Notes: a model not told the origin generated them from the letters alone. Positions 43,556 through 53,346 are shown, counted from the first letter of the stretch. The stretch: DNA of 64,000 bases from Mycobacterium sp. D16R12 (GCF_002013465.1 NZ_MAFC01000029.1:1-64000), one strand, 5' to 3'. Made by a program: numbers and translations.

Positions 43556-45354
43556 GCGAGACTCCTGGAGTCCCCGTCACGACAAGCACCGTCGATCCCG
43601 ATGACTGGATCGGCCGCAGCTGGCTGGCGTTCCAGGAGCTTGAGGAGCATCTCGAGAACCGGCACCCCTTGGTGGCCTGGGCATGGAATCTGCTGCGGCT
43701 GGATTTCTGCGGAATAGCATTCGGCGCCTTGTTCTTCTGCTTGTCACTGACGCCGTCGCTGATGCCGCGTACCTGGCTGTTCCAGGGGCTTATCGGCGGT
43801 GCCACCGCGACCATCGGCTACGGCATCGGTGTGGCCGTCTCCAAGTTGGTATTGCGTTTCTGGCTCCGCCACCAGACGTGGTGGCCGCTGCGTGACCGAG
43901 TGATGGTGACCGCCAAGCTCGGGGTGGTGCTGCTCTCGGCGGTGTGCTCGCTGGCGATGATCGTGCCCGCAGCCCGCTGGCAACGCCAGATCGCGACCCT
44001 CATGGAGACACAAGGACCATCGACCCTCGAGTACTCCAAGTCCTTCGTTGTTTCGATTGCTTTTGGGGCACTCCTGATTTCGGTGGCCCGAGTGCTGCGA
44101 GATCTGGTTCGGCTGCTGGCCCGTTTCTTTATTCGCCGCTTGCATCTCAGTCGCGAAGTATCGCTGCTCATCGGCACCGCCATCGTGGCGGTGCTGACCA
44201 TCATGCTGTTCAACGGCGTGCTGGTGCGCGGCTTCTTCTCCGCCGCCAACGCCTCGTTCGGCCCGCACAACGACACCACCCGGGCCGGGGTGGAACAGCC
44301 CGCCCAGCCGGAGCGTTCCGGAAGTCCGGCATCACTGGCCTCCTGGGAGAGTCTCGGTTTCGAGGGGCGTAACTTTGTCTCCGGTGGTTTGCATGCCGAC
44401 GAGCTGACCAAGGTGAACGGTCGCCAGGCCAAGGAACCCATTCGGGTGTATGCCGGACTCGAGACCGCCGACACCGCCGAGGAGCGCGCCGACGTCCTGG
44501 TACGGGAACTGGAGCGCACCAAGGCCTTCGAACGCAAGGCGTTGATCATCGTCCCGACCACCGGCACCGGATGGGTGACGCCTGCTGCCGCGCGCGGTAT
44601 CGAGCTCATGTACAACGGCGACACCGCAATCGTCGCGACCCAGTACTCGTTCCTGCCCAGTTGGATCTCGTTCCTGGCCGATAAGAAGAAGGCACTGGCC
44701 TCGGGCAGTCTGTTGGTCGATGCCGTTCAGAAGCGCTGGGCGCAGCAGCCCGTAGGGCATCGTCCGAAGCTGCTCATTTATGGCGAGAGCCTGGGATCGT
44801 TTGCAGGACAAGGCGCATTCGGCGGTCTTGGTGATATCCGTACGGCGGGTGTCGACGGTGTGCTGTGGACCGGTCCGCCGAACTTCAGCCAGATCTGGAA
44901 TGAGCTGGTGTCCAAGCGGGACCGGGGCACGTTGGAAGCGCTCCCCGTATACGACAGTGGATTCACGGCGCGTTTCGCGATAGGTCCCGATATCGACGCT
45001 CTCGCCCGACCGCCGTGGCAGAACCCGCGTGTGCTCTTCGTGCAACATCCGTCCGACCCGGTGACATGGTGGTCCACGGATCTGCTTTTCAGTGAACCGG
45101 ATTGGCTCAAAGAGGCGCCGGTGGGCGATCGCTCCGCCGCCATGCGCTGGTACCCCATCGTCACCTTCTGGCAGGTGGCGGCCGACCTGGCCAACGCTGT
45201 CGGAGTGCCCGACGGGCATGGCCACAACTACGGCATCTCGTCGGTCAACGGCTGGGCCGCCATCGCGCCGCCGGAGGGCTGGACCCCGCAGGACACCGAA
45301 CGCATTCGGAAGGCTCTCGTCGACACCGCGTCGCTCGACGGCCCCGACACGTGA
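43552..45354 (+). CDS. Membrane alpha/beta hydrolase (PF15420/PF10081 type)
   Basis: A 600-residue membrane protein with an N-terminal domain of about five transmembrane helices (residues 40-235) and a C-terminal alpha/beta hydrolase domain. LLIYGESLGSFAGQGAF near residue 411 holds the probable catalytic Ser, with Asp in VQHPSDPVTWW and His in DGHGHNYG. The architecture (PF15420 plus PF10081) is found in mycobacteria and other actinobacteria. Co-transcription with purL is indicated by the ATGA overlap and with the CPBP gene by GTGA, but a metabolic link to purines is not evident. Confidence 0.85.
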
Positions 45355-45977
45355 TCGCTCGCGCGCGAGCCGGGGTCCTGGCCGTTGCGCTCGTCACCTG
45401 GCCGGCGTTGTTGGAACGGTTCCCGCAACGCTGGCGCCCACTGGTCGGTGCGAGCGTGAGCACCGCCCTCGCAGCCGTCGCGGGTACACCGCTCGGGCTG
45501 CGGCAACCCCAGCTGGGGGCCGGTGTGCGTCTGGGCGGAGTCGTAGCATCGGCCGTCGCGGTCGCGGTCGGTGCCTCACCTGTGTTGAAACCGGTGCGTA
45601 TCTCGATGCGGGAGCGCGATATCGGTCTTCATCCCGCGGCCTGGCTGGGGTTGCACATCCCGGTGGGCACGGTGTGGTCGGAGGAGCTCGCGTTCCGCGG
45701 AGTGCTGCAGCCGCTAGCGGCCGAGGCATACGGCCAGAGGCTCGGCGGTGTGGTGCAGGCCGTGGCGTTCGGGCTCGCTCATATCCGGCCCGCCCGCGCC
45801 GCCGGGGATTCCGTCCCGGCCACTGTGCTGGTCACTGGCTTGTTCGGCTGGTTGTTGGGCCGCCTGCGCGAGCGATCGGGGAGCGTGGCGGCGCCAATAC
45901 TGGCCCACCTGGCCCTCAACGAGGCCGGCGCGCTGGCCGCACTGGCGGTGCAACGGGCGACACGCGGACCGCTGTGA
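45351..45977 (+). CDS. CPBP-family intramembrane metalloprotease (Rv0804-like)
   Basis: A 208-residue membrane protein of the CPBP/CAAX protease family. The motifs SEELAFRGVLQPL (Glu-Glu-x3-Arg), FGLAHIRPA (His) and HLALNEAGAL (His and Asn) supply the putative metal-binding and catalytic residues. About six hydrophobic segments surround them. The GTG start at 45351 overlaps the previous stop (GTGA). Position matches Rv0804. Family members cleave prenylated or other membrane substrates, or act as immunity proteins for bacteriocins; the actual role is unknown. Confidence 0.88.
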   Translation: MIARARAGVLAVALVTWPALLERFPQRWRPLVGASVSTALAAVAGTPLGLRQPQLGAGVRLGGVVASAVAVAVGASPVLKPVRISMRERDIGLHPAAWLGLHIPVGTVWSEELAFRGVLQPLAAEAYGQRLGGVVQAVAFGLAHIRPARAAGDSVPATVLVTGLFGWLLGRLRERSGSVAAPILAHLALNEAGALAALAVQRATRGPL

Positions 45978-46044
45978 CCATGGATGTAGTGCGGTTTTTC
46001 CCCGAAGCCCGGACTCCTGGGTATTGGCTGTAGATAATCGGCGG

Positions 46045-46647
46045 ATGGTCTCGAACTGGAGAAGCAGGGCCGCTGCAGCGCTGGCCGGTATGACGATCGC
46101 CGCCGGACTGGCACTGGCCGCACCTGCCGGCGCCGACCCCGGGCAGGGCGCCTCGCTGCCGGTGTTTGTTCCGTACCCCTCGGACTGGTCGCCGGATACC
46201 TCGGTGTTCCCCTACAACATGTGGCAGAACCGGGCGACCGACGAGCAGTTCACGGCGCTGCGCGAATCCTGTCAGTGGTTCAACGCCCAGTACGGCACCT
46301 TGATGGGGTCGGTGTACGGATTCCAGAACTACCTGCGTGATCACCGCGACGTCTGGGCTGCCTCCGGATCGGAGACCGTTGGCAATGTGGTGACCGCGAA
46401 CCTGGATCAGTCGGCGGCATTCCTGGATCCGCGGGTGCACACCCTGTACATCACCAATTACCCGGATCAGAGCCAGTACTCGCCGCTCTACAACGGCGAC
46501 TCCTTCTATCACCTGTGGTTCCAGTTCACCCAGATCAGCGACAAGATGAAGCAGCAGCTGCCGTCCGGGGTGATCAACGCGAACATCGCCACTGCCAATG
46601 TCTATGGCAACACCATTCGAGACTCGGGAATCTGCAACGGGGCGTAG
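46045..46647 (+). CDS. Secreted hypothetical protein
   Basis: A 200-residue protein with a Sec signal (SNWRSRAAAALAGMTIAAGLALAAPAGA-DPG). The mature domain is rich in aromatic residues (YPSDWSP, QNYLRDHRDVW, YHLWFQFTQ) and has two cysteines (RESCQWF and the C-terminal GICNGA). The GATAAT hexamer lies six bases before the ATG, consistent with a leaderless transcript. I do not recognise a Pfam family; similar small exported proteins are common in mycobacteria. Confidence 0.75.
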   Translation: MVSNWRSRAAAALAGMTIAAGLALAAPAGADPGQGASLPVFVPYPSDWSPDTSVFPYNMWQNRATDEQFTALRESCQWFNAQYGTLMGSVYGFQNYLRDHRDVWAASGSETVGNVVTANLDQSAAFLDPRVHTLYITNYPDQSQYSPLYNGDSFYHLWFQFTQISDKMKQQLPSGVINANIATANVYGNTIRDSGICNGA

Positions 46648-46691
46648 GTTCCTCGGCCGGGCCCTGACTTCCCCCGGATAGGCTGGCGGCC

Positions 46692-47078
46692 ATGCCAGCT
46701 CGTGCACCGGATGCCGCCTCGACCCGGGCGGCAGTGCTCGCGGTGGCCGATTGGCTGCGTGACCCGCAGGTACCGGAACCGGCGCGCGCCGTCCTCGCCG
46801 ACGCGGTCCGGTTCACTGCCCGCACCCTGGCCGCCGATGCTCCGGGCGCCTCGGTGGAGGTGCGGGTGCCGCCGTTCGTTGCGGTGCAATGTATCTCGGG
46901 TCCCCGTCACACCCGGGGAACTCCACCCAACGTCGTGGAGACCACCCCGCGGACCTGGCTGCTGCTGGCGACGGGGCTGCTGACTCTGGATCAGGCCACC
47001 GCCGAGCGCGCCGTCACCGCGTCCGGATCACGTGCCACCGAGATCGCCGACTGGTTGCCGTTGGTCCCGCTCAGCTAG
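46692..47078 (+). CDS. Sterol-carrier-family (SCP_3-like) protein, Rv0807-like
   Basis: A 128-residue protein that by position (before purF) and sequence character matches Rv0807, annotated as sterol carrier family protein. Key segments are ASVEVRVPPFVAVQCISGPRHTRGTPPNVVET and TWLLLATGLLTLDQA, the SCP2-like hydrophobic core. No signal peptide, so it is cytosolic. TAGGCT seven bases upstream suggests a leaderless start. Ligand binding has not been shown for this subgroup to my knowledge. Confidence 0.82.
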   Translation: MPARAPDAASTRAAVLAVADWLRDPQVPEPARAVLADAVRFTARTLAADAPGASVEVRVPPFVAVQCISGPRHTRGTPPNVVETTPRTWLLLATGLLTLDQATAERAVTASGSRATEIADWLPLVPLS

Positions 47079-47195
47079 CGGAGGACGGGCGTCACGATAT
47101 GGGTACTGCAGTGGCTCCGATCACTTCCGTGAGGGCACCGACGGGTCGTTTTGCGGGGATCGGCCAGCCGATTCTGCGTTCAGCAACCTTCCCCG

Positions 47196-47201
47196 TAAAC
47201 T
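47196..47201 (+). promoter_or_regulatory. purF: Candidate -10 element for purF
   Basis: TAAACT, 45 bases upstream of the purF start, with TTCTGC 18 bases before it as a weak -35. Unlike the other pur genes, purF would then have a leader, and CAGCCAGGGAGCC provides a ribosome binding site. Confidence 0.4.
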
Positions 47202-47246
47202 GGACAGGTCACCACCCCACGCAGGACTCAGCCAGGGAGCCGCACC

Positions 47247-48761
47247 GTGACCGCACAGCCGATCGAGTTGGAAAACGACCCTCGCGAAGAATGCGGCGTA
47301 TTCGGGGTCTGGGCCCCCGGCGAAGAGGTGGCAAAACTCACTTACTACGGCCTGTATGCGCTGCAGCACCGTGGCCAGGAGGCTGCCGGTATTGCCGTCG
47401 CGGACGGTTCGCAGGTGGTGGTGTTCAAGGACCTCGGCCTGGTCAGCCAGGTGTTCGACGAGCAGACCCTCGCCGCCATGCGGGGACACGTGGCGGTCGG
47501 TCACTGCCGTTACTCCACCACCGGTTCGGTGACCTGGGAGAACGCCCAGCCGGTGTTCCGCACGACGGCCGCGGGCACCGGAATCGCGTTGGGACATAAC
47601 GGGAACCTGGTCAACACCGCCGAGCTCACCACGCGGGCGCGCGATGCGGGCCTGATCAACTCGAAGACCCCGGGGCTGGCCACCACCGATTCGGACATCA
47701 TGGGCGCGCTGCTGGCACACGGTGCTGCGGACGCCACCATTGAGCAAGCGGCCATGTCGCTATTGCCCACCGTTCGCGGCGCGTTCTGCCTGGTCTTCAT
47801 GGACGAGAACACGCTGTACGCGGCGCGCGATCCGCACGGGGTCAGGCCGCTGTGCCTGGGCCGCCTCGACACCGGCTGGGTGGTTGCCTCCGAAACCGCG
47901 GCCCTGGACATCGTGGGCGCCTCCTTTGTCCGGGATATCGAGCCGGGCGAGCTGCTCGCCATCGACGCCGACGGGGTGCGCTCCAGCCGGTTCGCCAACG
48001 CGACGCCCAAGACCTGCGTCTTCGAGTACGTGTACCTGGCCCGGCCCGACAGCATGCTCGACGGCCGCTCCGTGCACTCCACCCGAGTCGATATCGGGCG
48101 CCGGCTGGCTGCCGAACATTCGGTGGACGCCGACCTGGTGATCGGTGTTCCCGAGTCCGGTATCCCGGCGGCCGTCGGATACGCGCAAGGTTCGGGCATC
48201 CCGTACGGACAGGGACTGATGAAGAACGCCTACGTGGGCCGCACCTTCATTCAGCCGTCGCAGACCATCCGTCAGCTGGGCATCCGCTTGAAGCTCAACC
48301 CACTTCGTGAAGTCATCCGCGGCAAGCGGCTCGTGGTGGTGGATGATTCGATTGTCCGCGGTAACACTCAGCGGGCGTTGGTGCGGATGCTGCGCGAGGC
48401 TGGGGCGGCCGAGGTGCATGTGCGTATCGCCTCCCCGCCGGTGCGCTGGCCATGCTTCTACGGCATCGACTTCGCTTCTCCCGCAGAACTTATCGCCAAC
48501 GCGGTGGAATCGGAAGACGAGATGCTCGATGGCGTCCGTACCGCGATCGGTGCCGACAGCCTCGGTTACATCTCGGCCGAAGGAATGGTGGCTGCCACCA
48601 CGGAACCTCGTTCGAGGTTGTGCTGTGCGTGCTTCGACGGCCACTATCCGATCGAGCTGCCCAAGGAAACGGCGCTCGGTAAGAACGTGGTCGAGAACAT
48701 GCTCGCGGCGACCGCACGGGAGACGTCAAGTGACAGCGCAGATTCCGTTCAGGCGCGTTAA
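47247..48761 (+). CDS. purF: Amidophosphoribosyltransferase
   Basis: A 504-residue enzyme for the first committed step, PRPP plus glutamine to phosphoribosylamine. A 15-residue propeptide precedes Cys16 (ECGVFGV), the N-terminal nucleophile after processing. The glutaminase half has HRGQEAAGIA and CRYSTTGS, the phosphoribosyl half VVVDDSIVRGNT (PRPP loop). The C-terminal CCACFDGHYP and other cysteines suggest the iron-sulfur form found in Bacillus-type PurF. GTG start with CAGGGAG upstream. In M. tuberculosis purM follows directly; here the next pur gene is 14.6 kb away. Confidence 0.97.
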   Translation: MTAQPIELENDPREECGVFGVWAPGEEVAKLTYYGLYALQHRGQEAAGIAVADGSQVVVFKDLGLVSQVFDEQTLAAMRGHVAVGHCRYSTTGSVTWENAQPVFRTTAAGTGIALGHNGNLVNTAELTTRARDAGLINSKTPGLATTDSDIMGALLAHGAADATIEQAAMSLLPTVRGAFCLVFMDENTLYAARDPHGVRPLCLGRLDTGWVVASETAALDIVGASFVRDIEPGELLAIDADGVRSSRFANATPKTCVFEYVYLARPDSMLDGRSVHSTRVDIGRRLAAEHSVDADLVIGVPESGIPAAVGYAQGSGIPYGQGLMKNAYVGRTFIQPSQTIRQLGIRLKLNPLREVIRGKRLVVVDDSIVRGNTQRALVRMLREAGAAEVHVRIASPPVRWPCFYGIDFASPAELIANAVESEDEMLDGVRTAIGADSLGYISAEGMVAATTEPRSRLCCACFDGHYPIELPKETALGKNVVENMLAATARETSSDSADSVQAR

Positions 48762-49285
48762 GTGTCGCGTCCCCGTGGCGGGTATTCCTCGACGACGGTG
48801 ACATCCCGAAGTACCGCGGAGCTCCTCTTGATGAGCTCGACCTGGGTGTCGATCGTGCCGTCGAGTGCCGTCATGAAGGAATGTTGAAGGTCTCCGGTCA
48901 AGATCACTTCGTCGATCAACACGAACAGCTCCGCCCTGACCGACGGCTTCTGCTCGTAGACGTTGAGTACGACAGTGGCGGTCGCACTCTGCAGTCCTTT
49001 CGACACCACTTGGTAGCGGCCCCGACGGGCGGCGAGAAGTTGCGCCGTGTGGGTGATTTCGACGATTACCCATTCGATGGGGATCATGAGACCGGCGATT
49101 CCGGCCTGCGTGGTGAATTCGTCTCCGACGGAGAGATCACAGAGCCGCCGAGCACTATCGGCGAAGGCCAGGGGTGCGTGATTCCCGGGTTCGATATCGC
49201 TGACCGACGGTAACTCAAAGCTGGCGACCGAAGAAATTTCCTCAAGGCTCCGCGAGAACTCAAATCGCCGCTCAGCCGATAGCAA
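48758..49285 (-). CDS. Hypothetical protein
   Basis: A 175-residue protein without recognised domains. Features: no signal peptide, a SVASFELPSVSDI segment, a hydrophobic GIAGLMIPIEWVIVEITHTAQLL strand-rich region and a repetitive beta-like middle (GRYQVVSKGLQSATATVVLNVYEQ). The start is uncertain: TTG at 49285 lies very close to the GGAAG sequence. The stop shares TTAA with purF. The SRPBCC or polyketide-cyclase fold is a possibility from the strand pattern, but this is speculative. Confidence 0.5.
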   Translation of the reverse strand: MLSAERRFEFSRSLEEISSVASFELPSVSDIEPGNHAPLAFADSARRLCDLSVGDEFTTQAGIAGLMIPIEWVIVEITHTAQLLAARRGRYQVVSKGLQSATATVVLNVYEQKPSVRAELFVLIDEVILTGDLQHSFMTALDGTIDTQVELIKRSSAVLRDVTVVEEYPPRGRDT

Positions 49286-49359
49286 ACTTCCCCCCTCGGA
49301 TTCCCTTCGCCCGAGGTTATGTGATGGAGTAGGAGCGGGCGATGACCGAATTGGGCGAA

Positions 49360-50373
49360 TTACTTGACCGAACGCGCGCCGTTTCGGTACTGGGCCGGGG
49401 AGGCGCCTGTCCAGCGCCGGAACGCGCGAGTAAAGGCGCTCAACTCCGAAAAGCCAAGGCGGATTGACAGATTGCTGAGGGATTCCGTTCCGTCCTCAAG
49501 GCTTCTGATGGCCTCTACACGCAGCGCGGTGTCTCTGATCTCTCGCACCGAGGTGCCGAACTCGCTTCGGAGCGAACGCTGAAGCGCGGAGGGCGCCATG
49601 TTCAGCGCTGCCGCGATATCGCCCACGGTGGGAATCCCCTGCCCGATACTCGATGCGACGATTCGCTCGACGCGCTCTGGTAACTGCTGGTCGTAACCGC
49701 GGACGTTGAACCAGAGCTGCTCGGGATGATCGAGGAGGGACGTGATCTCTTCCTCGGTGCGCAGAATCGGAACGTCGAGGAGTTTGGCATCCAGAATCAT
49801 TGCGGCCGAACCACTACCGAATTCGATCGGCGCATTGAGGATGTTGCTGCGATCTGATCGTCCGGCCGGGCAAGCCTGGGGGAGAAGAACGCGCTCCAGA
49901 TGTATCGACCTCATGGTCAACCAGCTCCAGACTCGAACCATGGCGGCGACCGACCATTCCATCACCGTGGCGTCGGGCAATCTGAGCGTCGACACCTCTA
50001 TCGTCACGGTCGCGAGGTCTCTAGTTCTGGCCACCGTCATGTTCGGTACCAGCGGCATGGCGTCCCCAAACGCCGCCCAGCGGGCGAAAGCCGCACCGAC
50101 TGTTTCCGATGTCGCGAGACTGAACATCAGGACCTGAAGCGTCTCGGGTGGGACCGGCACTGGGCTGCTGCCGAATGACAGGTCTCCGGTGCGGGCGATG
50201 ACCTCACGTGCCACGCTGCGAAACTGCTCGGGGCCGATCGTCGCAGGCTCGCCGGAGAGGAACCGCGGCGAAACTCGCGCATTCATCAGCATTTTGGCCG
50301 CGTCCATGCCCTGCTGCTGTGCCAATTCCACCGCCAGGGTGCCCCATCGCGGCGGGATAGACAGCTGCTCCAC
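49360..50373 (-). CDS. AraC-family transcriptional regulator (arabinose-binding-domain type)
   Basis: A 337-residue AraC/XylS regulator of the class with a long N-terminal ligand-binding domain (PF12625-like), followed by a C-terminal double helix-turn-helix: PTVGDIAAALNMAPSALQRSLRSEFG and the second module LSNLSIRLGFSELSAFTRAFRRWTGASPAQYR, the conserved AraC signature. The GTG at 50373 follows AGGAGGTGA. No divergent partner is directly adjacent; the epimerase gene and a short unresolved stretch lie upstream. Target and ligand unknown. Confidence 0.9.
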   Translation of the reverse strand: MEQLSIPPRWGTLAVELAQQQGMDAAKMLMNARVSPRFLSGEPATIGPEQFRSVAREVIARTGDLSFGSSPVPVPPETLQVLMFSLATSETVGAAFARWAAFGDAMPLVPNMTVARTRDLATVTIEVSTLRLPDATVMEWSVAAMVRVWSWLTMRSIHLERVLLPQACPAGRSDRSNILNAPIEFGSGSAAMILDAKLLDVPILRTEEEITSLLDHPEQLWFNVRGYDQQLPERVERIVASSIGQGIPTVGDIAAALNMAPSALQRSLRSEFGTSVREIRDTALRVEAIRSLEDGTESLSNLSIRLGFSELSAFTRAFRRWTGASPAQYRNGARSVK

Positions 50374-50428
50374 GTCACCTCCTGAATCAAGATCCGAGAG
50401 GTGATCTTGGTATAGATTATTGCCAGTT

Positions 50429-50626
50429 TCAACTACCCCGGTGCTTCGGCACGTCAATTCCACGCGCGCGCAGGGCCTCTGCCACCTTGGTCGGTAGGTA
50501 TAGCAGCTCCGTCTGTTCCCTGACGGAAAGGTGAGATGTCCCGGGCGTCGAGGTGTCGAGGCTCGGCCTCGTCACAGTGGACCGAGTCAGGGAATTCGCC
50601 GAGGTCGCTAGGCGAGAACCTGGCAA
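50429..50626 (-). other. Doubtful small open frame in the gap between AraC and epimerase genes
   Basis: A 65-codon frame ending LPTKVAEALRARGIDVPKHRGS. The last half looks protein-like, but there is no clear ribosome binding site and no domain. It may be a remnant of a degraded gene. The remainder of this 268-base gap holds nothing else that I can identify. Confidence 0.25.
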
Positions 50627-50641
50627 CGCCTCGATGCTGGG

Positions 50642-51613
50642 TTAGAGCCGGCCTGAACTGACGAAGAAGTCGACAAGTTGGGTAACCGTGGTCTCGAGCG
50701 GGCGTGGGTCGTAGCCCAGTTCGGTGCGTGCTTTGGTGATGTCCGCGGTGGGCGACACGGTCAGCTTGTTGAATGCGGCGCGACTCAGAGCGTCGTTCTT
50801 CAGCAGCTTCCCGATCGGTTCGATCACCGGAACCGCGGCGTTGAGCAGACCCATCGGCAGCGCGAACAGCGGACCTCGCTTGCCGACATGCTGAGCGGCC
50901 AGGCGACACACCTGCAACAGGCTGCCCATGTGTCCGCCGAGCAGATAGTTCTCACCGGTGCGGCCCTTCTCGCCGGCGAGGTACAGCCCGGCCGCGACAT
51001 CGCGGGCGTCGACCAGGTCGTACTTGCTGTTCACCATCGCGGGCAGCCGCCCACGCGCACTGTCGAACAGCAGCTGGTTCAGGCGAGACAGGTTGGGTAG
51101 ATCCACCGGGCCGTAGACACCGGTGGGGTTGCCGATGACGGCATCCAACCCGGACTCGATGACCTCGCGCACGGCTACCTCGCCGCCCCACTTCGAGCGC
51201 TGATAGACGGGCAGGTCGGCGCCCGTCGAGCGCGGCGAGTTCTCGTCGAGGGTGGCCACGCTGTTGGAGTAGGAATCGACAGAGCTGCAATGCACCATGC
51301 GGCGGGCGCCGACGGCCAGGGCAGCCTGTGCGACGGTGCGCGCGCCCTCGGTGTTGATGCGCCAGCACAGCTCGTCCTCGTGCTTGAGGGTGATGACGGC
51401 CACCAGGTGGTAGACGACCTCGACGCCTTCGAGGGCCTTCGTCATCGAACCCAGATCGAGAACATCACCGGAGACCCAGGTCACGGCCTCGCGAGTCTCT
51501 GGTGAGCTGGGCGCCACGCGGTCGATGGCGACCACTTCATGCCCGTGCTCCACCAGGAGATTGACTAGGTTGGTACCAATGAAGCCGGCGGCTCCGGTGA
51601 CGGCAGTCTTCAT
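50642..51613 (-). CDS. NAD-dependent epimerase/dehydratase (extended SDR)
   Basis: A 323-residue extended short-chain dehydrogenase. TGAAGFIGTNLVNLL is the NAD-binding loop, YQRSK supplies the catalytic Tyr-x3-Lys, and NPTGVYGP is the usual extended-SDR motif. GAGGGACAG lies just before the ATG. It resembles 3-beta-hydroxysteroid dehydrogenase- and dihydroflavonol-reductase-like enzymes rather than sugar epimerases, but the substrate cannot be read from the sequence. It is divergent from the ABC importer operon. Confidence 0.85.
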   Translation of the reverse strand: MKTAVTGAAGFIGTNLVNLLVEHGHEVVAIDRVAPSSPETREAVTWVSGDVLDLGSMTKALEGVEVVYHLVAVITLKHEDELCWRINTEGARTVAQAALAVGARRMVHCSSVDSYSNSVATLDENSPRSTGADLPVYQRSKWGGEVAVREVIESGLDAVIGNPTGVYGPVDLPNLSRLNQLLFDSARGRLPAMVNSKYDLVDARDVAAGLYLAGEKGRTGENYLLGGHMGSLLQVCRLAAQHVGKRGPLFALPMGLLNAAVPVIEPIGKLLKNDALSRAAFNKLTVSPTADITKARTELGYDPRPLETTVTQLVDFFVSSGRL

Positions 51614-51685
51614 TTCTGTCCCTCGTGTGGCTCAGGTGTCGTGACCGCCGGGCGCTGACGCGGACGACGGGATCGCAACCAACCT

Positions 51686-51703
51686 ACCTAACGCTCGCTT
51701 GGT
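51686..51703. promoter_or_regulatory. Pseudo-palindrome upstream of the ABC importer, TetR-operator-like
   Basis: ACCTAACGCTCGCTTGGT: 12 of 18 positions are symmetric. It is in the 155-base divergent region between the epimerase and the importer. No TetR gene is adjacent. Confidence 0.4.
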
Positions 51704-51768
51704 CGGTCTTGTGACATGTATTGCACCGCACCCCAGCAGGTTGGGGCAAGTGTTGCCATACTCGTCGG

Positions 51769-53346
51769 ATGCGCAAACTGGCCGTGGCCGCATCCGTGCT
51801 GCTCGTTGCCGGATGCGGAGTGGGTCGGCCACCAGGAGCAGTCGACGGCGAGTACCTCACGGTCGGCACCACGGACCGTGTCTCCACGCTCGACCCCGCC
51901 GGTGCCTACGACAACGGCTCGTTCCAGGTCGAGAACCAGGTCTACCCGTTCTTGTTGAACTTCACGCCGGGCACCGATGACCTCAAGCCCGATTTGGCGG
52001 CCTCGTGCGGTTTCAAGAACCCCACGCTGTATAGCTGCACGCTCAAGCCCAACACGGTGTTCGCCAACGGGCACAAGCTGAGCTCATCGGACGTGAAGTA
52101 TTCCTACGACCGTGAGCGCGTGATCGACGATCCCAACGGGCCGCAGTCGCTGCTTGCCAACCTCGATCGCATCGAGACGCCCGACGAATTGACGGTCGAC
52201 TTCCGGCTCAAACTCCCCAACGACCAGACCTTTCCTCAGGTGCTGGCCACCAACGCCGGGCCCATCATCGACGAAGAAGTCTTTCCGCCCGACCGGCTGC
52301 TCGATGACGACGCCATTGCGCGTGCCGAACCTTTTGCGGGTCCGTACACCATCACCTCGCACAGCAAGAACCAGCTGATCGGCCTGCGGGCCAATCCCAC
52401 ATATGTTGGCGGGCTGGGTAAGCCGCAATGGGAGTTGATCGGTATCAAGTACTACACCGGTGGCGAGAACCTCAAGATCGACATCGAGAACCGTGCCATC
52501 GACGTCGCGTACCGAAGCCTGTCGCCGAACGACATCGAGACGCTGCGGGTCAATCCGCGCCTTGCCGTGCACGAGGGGCCCGGTGGCGAGCTCAGATACA
52601 TCGTCTTCAATCTCAAGACCATGCCGGGCGGCACGGATGCGCAGAAGCTGGCCATCCGCAAGGCCGTCTCCTCGCTGGTCGACCGCGAAGCGTTGTCCCG
52701 CAACGTGTACAAGGGCATCTACACCCCGGTCTATTCGGTGGTACCCGACTCGATGTCGGGCGCCGTGGAATCGTTCAAGACGCTCTACGGAGCCAAACCC
52801 GATGTAGAGCTGGCGCGAAAGTTTTTGTCCGATGCCAAAATTCCAGTCCCGGTGCTGATCAACCTGCAGTACAACCCGGATCACTATGGAAGCAATTCCT
52901 CGGAGGAGTACGCCGCGGTCAAGGGGCAGCTCGAGTCGTCCGGCCTCTTCCAGGTGGATTTGCAGTCCACCGAGTGGGTCGCTTACCAGGAGAGACGGTC
53001 ATCGGACTCTTACCCCGTGTATCAGTTCGGCTGGTTCCCCGATTTCCCCGATCCTGACAACTATCTGACCCCATTCTTCATGCCGGACAACATGTTGGTG
53101 AACCACTTCGAGAACGACGCGATCACGCGGCTCATCACTGCCGAGGCCACCGAGCCGGACCGGTCCAAGCGTCTGAGCATCATCGGGCAGATCCAGGATT
53201 TGATGGCGCGTGACTACATCTCGACGCTGCCGCTGCTCACCGGAAAACAGATTGCGGTATCGGTGAAGAATGTCGAGGGGATAAAGCTCGGTCCCTCGTT
53301 TAAGTTCCAGTTCACTCCGCTGAAGAAAACGAGTGGGGCCGCATGA
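51769..53346 (+). CDS. ABC transporter substrate-binding lipoprotein, oligopeptide (SBP family 5) type
   Basis: A 525-residue lipoprotein. The lipobox is LLVAGC with Cys16. The mature protein follows the SBP_bac_5 layout: LTVGTTDRVSTLDPAGAYDN, LKPNTVFANGHKLSSSDVKYSYDR (signature), and QFGWFPDFPDPDNYLTPFF near the C-terminus. It captures oligopeptides or a similar solute outside the membrane and passes it to the two permeases. CATACT six bases upstream suggests a leaderless start. The gene overlaps the first permease by ATGA and heads a four-gene operon. Confidence 0.93.
   Translation: MRKLAVAASVLLVAGCGVGRPPGAVDGEYLTVGTTDRVSTLDPAGAYDNGSFQVENQVYPFLLNFTPGTDDLKPDLAASCGFKNPTLYSCTLKPNTVFANGHKLSSSDVKYSYDRERVIDDPNGPQSLLANLDRIETPDELTVDFRLKLPNDQTFPQVLATNAGPIIDEEVFPPDRLLDDDAIARAEPFAGPYTITSHSKNQLIGLRANPTYVGGLGKPQWELIGIKYYTGGENLKIDIENRAIDVAYRSLSPNDIETLRVNPRLAVHEGPGGELRYIVFNLKTMPGGTDAQKLAIRKAVSSLVDREALSRNVYKGIYTPVYSVVPDSMSGAVESFKTLYGAKPDVELARKFLSDAKIPVPVLINLQYNPDHYGSNSSEEYAAVKGQLESSGLFQVDLQSTEWVAYQERRSSDSYPVYQFGWFPDFPDPDNYLTPFFMPDNMLVNHFENDAITRLITAEATEPDRSKRLSIIGQIQDLMARDYISTLPLLTGKQIAVSVKNVEGIKLGPSFKFQFTPLKKTSGAA

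Noticed and set aside
47079..47246. A purine riboswitch in front of purF
   Set aside because: The 167-base upstream region lacks the conserved purine-aptamer loops and junction; such riboswitches are not typical of mycobacteria.
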